Shown piece by piece: positions 1 to 8,515 of a stretch of DNA of 64,000 nt. This stretch comes from Acidovorax sp. 1608163 (GTDB lineage Bacteria; Pseudomonadota; Gammaproteobacteria; Burkholderiales; Burkholderiaceae_C): positions 4,846,501-4,910,500 of the forward strand of contig NZ_CP033069.1 in the NCBI RefSeq assembly GCF_003669015.1, read 5' to 3'. Each line of letters opens with the position of its first letter. The first letter of the stretch is position 1. A model generated the notes under the pieces. That model saw nothing but the letters and a program-made list of their open reading frames with translations. It did not search any database and was not told the origin of the DNA. A program made the position numbers and the translations under genes.

Positions 1-306
1 TGCGACGGCAGTGTGCCCTCCCAGCCCAGCCGAATCGCCCCCCAAGGTCTGCCCGCTGTGCCCCACCAAAGGCGGCAAATACGGCATCAGGCCGGGCAAA
101 GGCAGGCCAGCATCGGCGGGCGTGTGCTCAGACGTTTCAGCCTCTTCTGGCTCATCATTCCCCCTGTCGCGAACACGTCGGATCGCAGCATCGAAGTCAC
201 GTCTCGCCTGGACTGGGGCCTGTGCCCATGGGTTCGCCGATGGCGTACTCTGCAATGGAGCGACCTCTCGTGCCTTGGACGAGGTGGTTTGGCGGATTTC
301 ACTCAT
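1..306 (-). CDS. sctP: Partial SctP-like type III secretion protein (N-terminal 102 residues)
   Basis: An open frame starts at an ATG (304-306), 12 bases after the sctO stop, and runs without a stop off the left edge; 102 codons are visible. The visible part is hydrophilic, rich in Pro, Ser, Ala and charged residues, with no membrane segment. SctP proteins are secreted needle-length rulers with poorly conserved, Pro-rich N-termini. The assignment rests on position (the gene after sctO in Ysc/Bsc-type loci) rather than on a motif. The C-terminal substrate-switch domain, which would settle it, lies outside the window. Confidence 0.5.
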   Translation of the reverse strand, partial: MSEIRQTTSSKAREVAPLQSTPSANPWAQAPVQARRDFDAAIRRVRDRGNDEPEEAETSEHTPADAGLPLPGLMPYLPPLVGHSGQTLGGDSAGLGGHTAVA

Positions 307-318
307 GCCCTGGTTTCC

Positions 319-801
319 TCATGGTTCTGGTCGCATGGGTGGGTCTTCGCGATCAAGTCGCATCTCTTGCTCACGCCGCAGGCCCTTGCGGGCATCGTCC
401 CGCAGCGTGGTGCAGGCCTGGTGCTGTGCCACCGCGTGCAGCCACGCGTCGCGGGCAGCACCGGACCGGTTCTGGGCATTGAACAACTCTTCCTCCTCGT
501 CGATCAGTGCGTACTCAGAGCGCTCAAGTTGGTCATCCAGGACTTCTTGCGCCGCACTGGCGTAGGCGGCCAATGTGCCCAGGCGGGCGGCGTATTCGCC
601 GATCAAGCTGCGCTGCAGGGCCAGTCGCTGGTCCTGTAGCCCCCGTATCTGGGCCTCACGCTCTTGCACCAACTGCTGCGCATTGCGCACGCCCAGTTCA
701 GCACGCTGGTAGGTCTGCAGGGCTTTGCGCTCCCGCAGCTCACGCAGGCGCTGCAGCTGCCTGGCTGCAGCCAATTGCTGTGCATGGCTCACCGCAGTCA
801 T
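319..801 (-). CDS. sctO: Type III secretion stalk protein SctO
   Basis: A 160-residue protein made almost entirely of charged, Ala/Leu/Gln/Glu-rich heptad-like sequence, predicted to form one long antiparallel coiled coil. This matches SctO (YscO/HrpB7), the central stalk that links the ATPase hexamer to the export gate and is analogous to flagellar FliJ. Its place directly after the ATPase gene sctN supports the call. The gap to sctN is 147 bases, larger than elsewhere in the operon. SctO proteins diverge strongly in sequence, so identity comes from length, coiled-coil character and gene order. Confidence 0.75.
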   Translation of the reverse strand: MTAVSHAQQLAAARQLQRLRELRERKALQTYQRAELGVRNAQQLVQEREAQIRGLQDQRLALQRSLIGEYAARLGTLAAYASAAQEVLDDQLERSEYALIDEEEELFNAQNRSGAARDAWLHAVAQHQACTTLRDDARKGLRREQEMRLDREDPPMRPEP

Positions 802-948
802 ACACGGGCCTCCCCGTGTTCACCGCAGCATCGGATCGCAGGGCACGCCAGAGGCCTAGTGAGGGTCACAGGCCGCCGTCCAGAATGCCCAGGGGCCCAA
901 GAGGGCAGTCGGCAGGATGGAGAAGACACGGCAAGAGTCATGCAGTTC

Positions 949-2286
949 TCAGTGCAAAAACTGCTGCAGCGCAGCGAGGGTTTCTTGAAAGGCCGTGCCT
1001 TCGTCAGGGCGCTGGCGCAGCAGTGCCTGCAGTGCGGGCTGCGCCGCGATGGCGTCGTCGGCCAAAGGGTCGCTACCCGGAGCGTACTCACCCACCTGGA
1101 GCAAAAACCGGATCTCTTCGTGCTTGGCCATAAGAGAGCGCACCCGCTGGGCGGCTTCTTGCTGCGGCTGACCGGTCACGCGGTTAAAAACGCGGCTGGC
1201 ACTGGCCAGCACATCGATCGCCGGGTAATGCCCAGCCTGCCCCAGCTGGCGGGAAAGCACGATGTGCCCATCCAAAATAGAGCGGGTTTCTTCCGCCACA
1301 GGGTCGGAGCCGTCTTCATCCTCTGCCAGCACGGTATAAAAAGCGGTGATGGAGCCATGCGCATCGTTGCCCGCACGCTCGAAAAGGCGCGGTAACTCGG
1401 CAAACACGCTGGGCGGAAAGCCCCGCCGCACGGCGGGCTCTCCGACGGACAGTCCGATCTCGCGCAGAGCCCGGGCATACCGCGTGACAGAGTCCATCAT
1501 GAGCAGCACACGCTTGCCCTGCTCGCGAAAATGCTCGGCGATGGCCGTCGCGGTTTGCGCAGCCCGCAAGCGCTCCATGGCAGGGCGATCGGAGGTGGAC
1601 ACCACAATCACCGAACGTTCCAAGCCCTTCGCACCAAGGCTGTCCTCCAAAAACTCACTGACCTCTCGGCCACGTTCGCCAATGAGCGCAATGACATTGA
1701 CATCGCTCTGGGCAAGCTTGGCCAGCATACCGAGCAACGTTGATTTACCCCCACCGGCCATGGCAAACACGCCCAGTCGCTGGCCCTCACCTACCGTGAG
1801 TAGTCCATCCAAAGCACGTACGCCCGTCACGAACGGGGTGTCAATCGGACGCCGGGTCAGGGGGTTGGGCGGATCTGACTGAAACGAGCGCAGCGGCAAG
1901 CCCACAGGAAGGGGCCGCCCATCCAGGGGGTTGCCAAATGCGTCCAGCACGCGCCCCAGCAACGCATCCCCCACAGGCACGAACGTGCCAGTGTCCAAAG
2001 CCTCGACCTCAGCCCCCATGGACACTCCGAGCAAGTGCCCCAGAGGAACCAGAATGGCATCGTGCTCGCGCAAACCCACCACTTCGGCCCGCAGGGGTGG
2101 GTTATGCAGTTGCGCAGGGTTGCGTATGAGGCACTGCTGGCCAATGGAAACCCGCAGACCGCTCACTCGCAAAGTGGTCCCAAAGGCTTGCACCACGCGT
2201 CCGCGCGCAGCCACGGGCTGCAGCGACCTGAGGGATGCCAGCACGGCTGGATCAAGCAATGGGCGGGGGGAGGTATCCAGGGTCAT
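949..2286 (-). CDS. sctN: Type III secretion ATPase SctN
   Basis: A 445-residue F1-beta-like ATPase that powers unfolding and chaperone release at the injectisome base. Visible are the Walker A loop (AMAGGGKSTLLG, around residue 175-185), the GERGREVSEF motif typical of FliI/SctN, and Walker B LLMMDSVTRYA around residue 257. Reading can extend upstream to 2385, but the ATG at 2286 gives the usual N-terminus and avoids overlap with sctL, which ends at 2315. Length is normal for the family. It sits between the stator gene sctL and the stalk gene sctO, as in other injectisomes. Confidence 0.96.
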   Translation of the reverse strand: MTLDTSPRPLLDPAVLASLRSLQPVAARGRVVQAFGTTLRVSGLRVSIGQQCLIRNPAQLHNPPLRAEVVGLREHDAILVPLGHLLGVSMGAEVEALDTGTFVPVGDALLGRVLDAFGNPLDGRPLPVGLPLRSFQSDPPNPLTRRPIDTPFVTGVRALDGLLTVGEGQRLGVFAMAGGGKSTLLGMLAKLAQSDVNVIALIGERGREVSEFLEDSLGAKGLERSVIVVSTSDRPAMERLRAAQTATAIAEHFREQGKRVLLMMDSVTRYARALREIGLSVGEPAVRRGFPPSVFAELPRLFERAGNDAHGSITAFYTVLAEDEDGSDPVAEETRSILDGHIVLSRQLGQAGHYPAIDVLASASRVFNRVTGQPQQEAAQRVRSLMAKHEEIRFLLQVGEYAPGSDPLADDAIAAQPALQALLRQRPDEGTAFQETLAALQQFLH

Positions 2287-2314
2287 GGCATCCAGGGCAA
2301 TGTTGCAACGTCGG

Positions 2315-2965
2315 TCATTCAGTCCGCAGGAGCACCTGCCGCTGACCAACTTCCAGCTGCTGAGTAGCATGGGCCAGCATGTCATCCAGTCCCGCCAGCA
2401 AGGCGCCTGCTTGTGACTCCACCACGCAGGTCAGTCCCTCCAGAGTCGGGTCGGGCAGACACTGCACAGACAGAGGCAATTCCCGCAGCGACAGTTGGGC
2501 ACGCACACCCTCCATCAGGGATGGCGGCAATCTCAGCCGCACCGGCTGTGGTGGAACGACCTGCTCCAAAGCCCGCACGGCCAAGGCTGTGACCACCTGA
2601 TCAGGGGCAATTTCTGCAGCCATGCAACGCACCAGCCCTGATGCCAATTTGACCAATGCGTCGCGCAGCTCATCGCGCTGGTCTTGCAGTTGCCGGGATA
2701 GATCGTGCAGTGACTGGGATAACTTTTGCGCCGACTCTTCAAGTGCGATCGCCTTGCCTGCTTCATATCCGGCGAGATAGCCACGCTCTTTGGCCTCAAG
2801 CTCTGCAGCGGCCACCGTCTGGCCGCTGCTGTCCATCAATTGCCGCAGGGTGGTGAGCAGCGCCAAGGCGTCCTGAAGAGGAGCCACGTCTTGCGGCGGC
2901 ACCACACGGGATGTCGTGACCACAGACAAGAGAGCGTCGTGGTGAAGCGTGAGTTGGTAGCTCAT
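2315..2965 (-). CDS. sctL: Type III secretion stator protein SctL
   Basis: A 216-residue protein resembling SctL/FliH, the peripheral stator that tethers and regulates the ATPase at the sorting platform. The middle carries the alanine/glutamine-rich helical stretch and the GYLAGYEAGKA glycine-repeat segment characteristic of FliH/YscL. The C-terminal part (VRALEQVVPPQPVRLRLPPS...) resembles the FliH/SctL globular domain. The ATG at 2965 overlaps the sctK stop in an ATGA arrangement, which suggests translational coupling; an upstream extension to 3064 would run through sctK and is rejected. Confidence 0.88.
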   Translation of the reverse strand: MSYQLTLHHDALLSVVTTSRVVPPQDVAPLQDALALLTTLRQLMDSSGQTVAAAELEAKERGYLAGYEAGKAIALEESAQKLSQSLHDLSRQLQDQRDELRDALVKLASGLVRCMAAEIAPDQVVTALAVRALEQVVPPQPVRLRLPPSLMEGVRAQLSLRELPLSVQCLPDPTLEGLTCVVESQAGALLAGLDDMLAHATQQLEVGQRQVLLRTE

Positions 2966-3609
2966 GGCGTGTCTGTCGTGTAGGTGTGGTCCTGAGGCAG
3001 GACAGGCGCCAACCCAGCGGCCGCTGCGGTCGCATGGGCTTGCCGCAGCGCAGTCTGTGCCCACTCGGGGTGAACATCAATGGAATTCACTAACGCTGGC
3101 GCATCGGCCCATGACAGATGGTCAGCCAAGGCGTCACGACACGCATGCGGGCAACCCCACACCAGCAACGCCCGCCCCCACGCCACGACATATGCGGCGA
3201 TGCTCTGCTGCGGCGGCAGCAGGGGTTTGGGGGCGCTGGCCAAAGCCAACGCCGGAATTTGGGTATCTGTGTTGAGGACCGCACTGAGCGCCTGAGGCCC
3301 CACAAGCCCAACGATGGGGGCCAACTGCCGCCCATCAATGCAAGATCGCAGCGACAACTTGAGCCAACCCAGGCCAGCCAGGGCACACAGGGCTTCGCGC
3401 GAAGCGATCGGCCAGACAACCCACAGCGGGCACTCATGCAATTGCTGCCAACTCCATGGCAGGCCGTGCAACTCCTTTGCCAGCACGGCCCGCGCACGGC
3501 GATTGCCAGCCGCCTGGGTGAGGGCGCACGCAGTCCCGCCCATATCAGTCGATGCAGACGAGGGGGCGTGCGCCATAGCGGTTGCGCTCAAGTGGTCGAT
3601 GCTTTCCAC
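2962..3609 (-). CDS. sctK: SctK-like type III secretion sorting-platform protein
   Basis: A 215-residue soluble protein rich in Ala, Leu and Trp, without signal peptide or transmembrane segment. Position between sctJ and sctL and its length fit SctK (YscK/BscK/HrpB4), which joins the sorting platform to the inner-membrane ring. The family is weakly conserved, so the assignment is mostly positional. The likely start is GTG at 3609, six bases after the sctJ stop; an internal ATG at 3576 is an alternative. The stop overlaps the sctL start codon. Confidence 0.7.
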   Translation of the reverse strand: MESIDHLSATAMAHAPSSASTDMGGTACALTQAAGNRRARAVLAKELHGLPWSWQQLHECPLWVVWPIASREALCALAGLGWLKLSLRSCIDGRQLAPIVGLVGPQALSAVLNTDTQIPALALASAPKPLLPPQQSIAAYVVAWGRALLVWGCPHACRDALADHLSWADAPALVNSIDVHPEWAQTALRQAHATAAAAGLAPVLPQDHTYTTDTP

Positions 3610-3615
3610 TCAGGC

Positions 3616-4491
3616 TCAGGCCTCACTGGCCATGCTCGTCGGTGCCGCTTCGACCACAGGGGCCTTGGCACGCCGCAATGGCGCTACAGCGGCATCCACC
3701 ATCGATGCCAAGCCCCTCTGCGGCGAAGGCTGCACTGCGGCCTCACGGCGTTGCCACCAAGCGGCGACAACAACGCCCCCCGCAATCAGAAAACCCAGGC
3801 CCATGACGAACAACAGCAAGCTGCCATATTGGGACCAGAGGGCAGATGCCAACGATTGGGGCGCAGCAGGCGGAATGGGTTCTGCGGGAAACAATGCCAC
3901 GGTCACGTTGTCATAAGGCAGCCCTTCCATGGCATTGACAACCAACGCCTTGATCTTGCCCGTCTGCTGGCTCAGGTCCACACCAGGCCGATGCTTGATG
4001 AACACCGATGCTGTCGAGTGTTGCGGTTTGTCAGACAGCGGATTTTTCTCTGGCACTGACACATGCACTCGGGCTTGCACCACACCGTCGATATTGGAAA
4101 GCGTATTCGACAACTCCTGCGAAAGAGCATGGGTGAAGCGGGCGCGCTCTTCCAGTGCCGAAGACACAAAGCCTTCTTTCTTAAAAACCTGGCCAATGGT
4201 GTCAAACGACTCCTTGGGAAAGCCACCTGCCTGCAAAACTTCAACCGCTCGGGAAAAGTCGCTGGAACGGGTACTCACGACAAAGGCTTTGCCGTCACGC
4301 GATGCCGCTTTGTCGGCCTGGAGGCCGGCATTGCGCAGCACGGCAACCATTTCGTTGGCCTGTCGCTCACTCAATTGACCATAGAGATCCTGCTGCGAAC
4401 AAGCGCTCAGGCAAATGAGCAAGACAGGGGCGACGGAACGCCATAGGCGGAAAGTTCTCACACTCGATCCTGCGGGGGAAAGCGGTCTCAT
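3616..4491 (-). CDS. sctJ: Type III secretion inner-membrane ring lipoprotein SctJ
   Basis: A 291-residue SctJ/YscJ/PrgK-type lipoprotein forming the inner-membrane ring. The N-terminus has a basic stretch, a hydrophobic core and a lipobox LSAC|SQQ (Cys about residue 31). The ring-building domains follow, with LYGQLSERQANEMVAVLRN at the start and ARVHVSVPEKNPL in the middle. A single C-terminal transmembrane helix (LLLFVMGLGFLIAGGVVVAA) precedes a basic cytoplasmic tail. ATG 4491 is chosen; a GTG at 4509, directly abutting the sctI stop, would add six residues. This is a confident family match. Confidence 0.95.
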   Translation of the reverse strand: MRPLSPAGSSVRTFRLWRSVAPVLLICLSACSQQDLYGQLSERQANEMVAVLRNAGLQADKAASRDGKAFVVSTRSSDFSRAVEVLQAGGFPKESFDTIGQVFKKEGFVSSALEERARFTHALSQELSNTLSNIDGVVQARVHVSVPEKNPLSDKPQHSTASVFIKHRPGVDLSQQTGKIKALVVNAMEGLPYDNVTVALFPAEPIPPAAPQSLASALWSQYGSLLLFVMGLGFLIAGGVVVAAWWQRREAAVQPSPQRGLASMVDAAVAPLRRAKAPVVEAAPTSMASEA

Positions 4492-4509
4492 TCGAAGGAC
4501 TCTGGCCAC

Positions 4510-4926
4510 TCAAGCCTGTTGCCTGAACAATTGCTGCAGACCATCCGATGTACGGTTGGCAATGTTGGCGGTGAGCTGGCTGTGGAACAAGAACTCTTGA
4601 GCCCGCACGGTCAGCATGACCATTTCTCCGGGGGTCATATCGTTGCCTGCGGCCATGGCGGCCTGGGCATGCTCCTCCAGCGAGACAGCCTCGGCATTGA
4701 TGTGCTCCAGCGGCTTGAACAATGCTTGCATTCCCTCGCCCGGCGCAGATACAGGCTGGGCATTGAGGGTGCTGACGCCACCGGCTTGGGCTCGCGCCAA
4801 GGCCTCATGAAAGCCGGACATATCGGTGAGCGAAATGCCGTAGCCCGCGTGGACGCCGCCACTGCCAAGCAAGGCGGAAGTGTCAGCACCTGGGGCGCCA
4901 AGGCCCATGGACAGGGTGGAGTTCAT
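4510..4926 (-). CDS. sctI: Type III secretion inner-rod protein SctI
   Basis: A 138-residue protein whose C-terminal half (MTPGEMVMLTVRAQEFLFHSQ, then LTANIANRTSDGLQQLFRQ) is the typical SctI/YscI inner-rod helix, including the hydrophobic ...GLQQLFRQQ end. The N-terminal half is Gly/Ser/Ala-rich and flexible. SctI connects the export apparatus to the needle and helps set secretion specificity. The gene lies 15 bases downstream of the needle-like gene and abuts sctJ, the usual I-J-K-L arrangement of Ysc/Bsc loci. Confidence 0.85.
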   Translation of the reverse strand: MNSTLSMGLGAPGADTSALLGSGGVHAGYGISLTDMSGFHEALARAQAGGVSTLNAQPVSAPGEGMQALFKPLEHINAEAVSLEEHAQAAMAAGNDMTPGEMVMLTVRAQEFLFHSQLTANIANRTSDGLQQLFRQQA

Positions 4927-4941
4927 CAGTTCACCGCCACA

Positions 4942-5244
4942 TTACTGCTTGCGCGCCATGGTTTCCAGGGCCGTGCCAACGGACTGCAGCGAGGTGTGCG
5001 CGCTGTTGGACATGAATCCCATTTGCTGTGCCAGCATCGTCATGTGGGTGATGTGGGCAGGCTTGTCGTTGCCATCGGCCAGCGCGTCGCCAGCGGCTTC
5101 AATTTCACTGGCCTTTGCATCCAGTGTCTTGCCCCAGGCATCGGCCATGACTTCGTACCAGCTTGACCCCTTGCCGCTGCGGCTTTGGGTGCCGGTCATG
5201 CCGGTGGTGGCCATCATGGCCAGTGGGTTGATGGAATTGCTCAT
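4942..5244 (-). CDS. sctF: Probable type III secretion needle subunit SctF
   Basis: A 100-residue helical protein with no signal peptide. After a Ser/Thr/Gly-rich leader of about 27 residues comes a helix-turn-helix pattern: a Trp-containing first helix, a polar turn with the needle-like ...NDKPAHI... segment, and a second helix ending near the C-terminus. This resembles SctF (PrgI/YscF), where a short Pro-containing turn joins two helices. It is about 20 residues longer than typical needle subunits. Location between sctD and sctI fits. Sequence similarity is faint, so a related small secreted component cannot be excluded. Confidence 0.62.
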   Translation of the reverse strand: MSNSINPLAMMATTGMTGTQSRSGKGSSWYEVMADAWGKTLDAKASEIEAAGDALADGNDKPAHITHMTMLAQQMGFMSNSAHTSLQSVGTALETMARKQ

Positions 5245-5349
5245 GCGTTGACTCCTTCAAGGAAACGCTGGCGGACATCGCCAGCTTGGAACGTTGAAAT
5301 GCAGGAAAAATGGCGCTGCAGCACAGACATGCGGCAGGGCGCTAACAAC

Positions 5350-6492
5350 TCAAAAGGCCAGCACGCTGCCAACACCGTCGCGCTCCATCTGGACCTTGTC
5401 TGGCAGGATGGAAACAATGCGGTGGCCACTAGGCAACATGGCACCTTCAAAGTAGCGGGTTCCATCCACAGTGACCAAGTAAGCGGGTTCCCCCGGAACA
5501 ACGGCCGCTACGCGCTTACCTGGATCATTGATGCCAGAGGCCGCTGGTGGAGGCGCTGGCGGCGCATCGTTGGCGGCAACCAGTTGTTTGAGGCCTGGAA
5601 CGTCGCGCCGGGCCGCAGACTGCACGTGCTCCAGCAGTTTGGAGTCGCTGATGGCGGTTTGCACACGCACGACCCCGGGGCCGGTGGCACGGACTTCAGC
5701 AGCGACTCCGTTGAGGCGATACACCTCGGCCACGCTGGCCGCCACCTGTTCATTGACCCAGACAGACAACCTGGCAGGGGAACGGTCGGTCAAGGCTTTT
5801 TCCAGTCTTGTGCGCTCTGCCTGGGACTCCAGGTGCCCGGTCACAAAAAGCTGCCCATTGCGCGATTCCACGTTCAGGGCTGTCAGGCCGAGGTGCGAGA
5901 GGGTCTGGCGAATGTTCACCGCCTGCTCTTGAGGGCTGAGCGTAGAAGGCCCCATCGCCCAAGCCAGCGTCAACGTACAAACGGAGACACCGAACAGAGC
6001 GGTTCCAGCCAGCATGAGACGGGACGTCCAGCTGCGCCGTGGCAGTGGTGCCATTTTTTCCCCTGAGGAAGTCGCGGCAGGGGCCGCCTCAGGGGGCTGG
6101 ACTTCTTCAGCATGGGTGCTCTCGTTTTGCACCGTCTCCTGCGCCTGGGGCGCAACGTTTCCGTCGAACAGGCCAGCCCATTGGGATGCTCCCATCTTCC
6201 CAACGGCCATGCGCACCCCACCCACCGAAAAGGGGACGTACAGAGCCAACCCATTACGCCCTCCGGGCAGCAAAGCGTGGTCGGCCACGGTGCAGTCGCC
6301 CTGCTCAGCCTGAAGCACCAGGCCATCTTCAGCCGAAAACGAGAGGACGGCACTGCCCTGCGCCTGTTGCAGCACCACTTCGCTAGACCAATCGCGGCCG
6401 ATACGCAGCGTCTGACCCGGCTGCATTACCGATGAAGCGCCTCGCTGCTCGCCACTCAATACACGAAGTTCGTACAAAGGTTCTGTGTTCAT
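5350..6492 (-). CDS. sctD: Type III secretion inner-membrane ring protein SctD
   Basis: A 380-residue SctD (YscD/PrgH) homologue. The N-terminus (ELRVLSGEQRGAS..., RIGRDWSSEVVLQ) is the cytoplasmic FHA-like domain. A Pro/Glu-rich linker precedes one transmembrane helix (LMLAGTALFGVSVCTLTLAW, about residues 165-185). The periplasmic part has BON-like ring-building modules (NGQLFVTGHLESQAERTRLE). A longer reading to 6684 overlaps the sctC coding end; ATG 6492 gives the expected N-terminus 37 bases after sctC. It forms the outer of the two inner-membrane rings. Confidence 0.87.
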   Translation of the reverse strand: MNTEPLYELRVLSGEQRGASSVMQPGQTLRIGRDWSSEVVLQQAQGSAVLSFSAEDGLVLQAEQGDCTVADHALLPGGRNGLALYVPFSVGGVRMAVGKMGASQWAGLFDGNVAPQAQETVQNESTHAEEVQPPEAAPAATSSGEKMAPLPRRSWTSRLMLAGTALFGVSVCTLTLAWAMGPSTLSPQEQAVNIRQTLSHLGLTALNVESRNGQLFVTGHLESQAERTRLEKALTDRSPARLSVWVNEQVAASVAEVYRLNGVAAEVRATGPGVVRVQTAISDSKLLEHVQSAARRDVPGLKQLVAANDAPPAPPPAASGINDPGKRVAAVVPGEPAYLVTVDGTRYFEGAMLPSGHRIVSILPDKVQMERDGVGSVLAF

Positions 6493-6529
6493 TCCACGGG
6501 ACTCCTGGACCCAGACTTTCGGACGGTGA

Positions 6530-8467
6530 TCACTGTGATTGCTCACCCCAGCCCTGCTGCAGACCCGTGCTCGGATTGACCGGCTCAACGGGGCGGGCGG
6601 GCGGGGACGGCTCTTCCATGGCCGGGACGGGCGGTGCTGCAACGGCACCGCCCGGACGCAGCGGGCCCATCGGGGCACTGGCACTCATCGATCGGCGCGC
6701 AGGGATCAGGCGCGGCGAGATCAGGAACAATCGCTCCACGCGTTCATGCTGATCGGTGTTGGAGCGAAACAAGCTACCCGCCAAAGGAATGTCGCCCAGT
6801 AAGGGGACCTTTGACACGCCCTCGCTGGTGGACTCTTTAACCATGCCGCCAATCAGCAAACTCTCCCCCGCCACAATCAGGGCCTGGGTGTTGATGGAAG
6901 AGCGTTCGACAATCGGGATCGAATCGACTTGGCTAGCGCCACTGATGCCACCGTCTTCGATCTGGACGAGCAGCTTGATGCGGACATCAGAGCCGTCCTG
7001 GAAGACATGGGGCGTCACACGCAGCGAAGTGCCGGCAGAGACCTTGTACAGATCCACTTGTTCGCGACCTGCCACACGCACATAGAAGCTCTTGTTGGTG
7101 TCGAACAGTGCTTCGACGTTGGACAGCGTCATGACCTGCGGGCTGGAGACGACACGCGCCACGCCCTTGTTCTGCAGCGCATTGATGCGGGCTGCAAAGT
7201 TATTGCGCCCACCCAGCACCAACGACATGAAGCCCCCCTGCCCTGCCGGAGTGATGTTTTGCACAGGCGTGGACCCCAGAAGGCTGTTGTCGCTGCTCGA
7301 TCCATTGCCAAACAAGAAGGAGTAGCGATCGCCTGTCAATCGCCAGTTGATTCCCAGCTCACGCAGTTTGTCGGTACTCAGATCGATGATGGTGGCCTCG
7401 ATCTCCAGCGCCTGAGGCTCGATGTCCAGGGACTTAATGAGCTCATCGTAGTAAGGCAAACGCTCAGGCAGATCGCGCACGATCACCGCATTCAGACGGA
7501 TATCGGCCTCAACTCGGGCCTGATTGGCAGCCGACGAGGCGCCAAGACCGTCGAGCAGGGAGGCATCCACACTAGCGACCTGAACGCCACCAGGACGGTT
7601 ACCCCAAGCTTGCTGCACCGTTTCTGCGGTGGCCAGCATGGGATTGGCGCCCGAGGCCCCCAGCGTTCCCTGGCGCGCCAAGCCCTGCCCACGCAGGCCA
7701 GGCTCTGAAGCGCCCCGGTACTGGGTTAACGCTGGCGACGGATTGCCCCTCTGCGCGGTCAACAGCGACCGCAAAATGCTGGCCACGCCGGGAATCACAG
7801 TCACAGTGCCACCGTACTGCGCACTCACGTCCTGCGCCCAAGCGTATTTCAGGTAATACACCTTGAAGCCCACGGGCGCCAGCGTAGTGGACTGGCTTTG
7901 CTGGCCCGAGGCCAACTCTCCCACCAGTTCGACAAACCGGCGGTTGCCATTGGCAATCAATCCACCACTCTGACTGACCCGCAGGGTATTGCGTGAGTCC
8001 ATGACCTGCATGTCTCGGGCAGTGCTGATCACCTGCCGTGCATCGCCCTGGCGCATCGCAAAAGTGCGCGTGGTGACTTCGTTGGGTGTGTAGATGTGCA
8101 CCACCGAGCCATCGTAGTAAGCCATCAAACCAAAGGATTTTTGGATGTTGGAAAAAACGCGCTCGGTAGGCCCTCGAAACACGCCATTGACGGCACCTTT
8201 GACGTTGGCGCTGACAGAGACGGGCACATCCATGGTGCCGAAAAAGTCTTGGAGGAATGCGGCGATCGGCTGCTCGCGCACCGTCATGTCAACCTGCCGG
8301 TCTTCAAAAGGAATGGGGGTGGCATGCACGGCCCCAGCGCTCAGCGCCAACCCCAAGGCACAACCGGCCACCCACAAGCGCCAGCCGCGCTCAAGCGGTA
8401 CAGCGGTGCCATGCGCCAAGTGCTTTCGCACTTCTGCACTCTTTTTCACTCCCAGATCAGAACTCAT
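6530..8467 (-). CDS. sctC: Type III secretion outer-membrane secretin SctC
   Basis: A 645-residue secretin that makes the outer-membrane pore of the injectisome. A hydrophobic signal segment (LWVAGCALGLALSAGAVHA) ends near residue 50. N-domains follow (VDMTVREQPIAAFLQDFFG, VSANVKGAVNGVF). The secretin core carries VVSSPQVMTLSNVEALFDT and IPLLGDIPLAGSLFRSN-like motifs near residues 470-590. The C-terminus has a Pro-rich tail of about 55 residues. It is 48 bases downstream of sctV. The secretin identifies the locus as a non-flagellar system. Confidence 0.96.
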   Translation of the reverse strand: MSSDLGVKKSAEVRKHLAHGTAVPLERGWRLWVAGCALGLALSAGAVHATPIPFEDRQVDMTVREQPIAAFLQDFFGTMDVPVSVSANVKGAVNGVFRGPTERVFSNIQKSFGLMAYYDGSVVHIYTPNEVTTRTFAMRQGDARQVISTARDMQVMDSRNTLRVSQSGGLIANGNRRFVELVGELASGQQSQSTTLAPVGFKVYYLKYAWAQDVSAQYGGTVTVIPGVASILRSLLTAQRGNPSPALTQYRGASEPGLRGQGLARQGTLGASGANPMLATAETVQQAWGNRPGGVQVASVDASLLDGLGASSAANQARVEADIRLNAVIVRDLPERLPYYDELIKSLDIEPQALEIEATIIDLSTDKLRELGINWRLTGDRYSFLFGNGSSSDNSLLGSTPVQNITPAGQGGFMSLVLGGRNNFAARINALQNKGVARVVSSPQVMTLSNVEALFDTNKSFYVRVAGREQVDLYKVSAGTSLRVTPHVFQDGSDVRIKLLVQIEDGGISGASQVDSIPIVERSSINTQALIVAGESLLIGGMVKESTSEGVSKVPLLGDIPLAGSLFRSNTDQHERVERLFLISPRLIPARRSMSASAPMGPLRPGGAVAAPPVPAMEEPSPPARPVEPVNPSTGLQQGWGEQSQ

Positions 8468-8515
8468 TTTTTTATGTCAATGGAAAGGTAAAACACACAG
8501 CCGGCGGATCGCTGG

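Noticed and set aside
87..302. A 71-residue frame at the left edge starting with GTG
   Set aside because: It overlaps the sctP-like frame that starts with ATG at 306 and stays open to the window edge; its sequence is Arg/His/Pro-rich shadow type.
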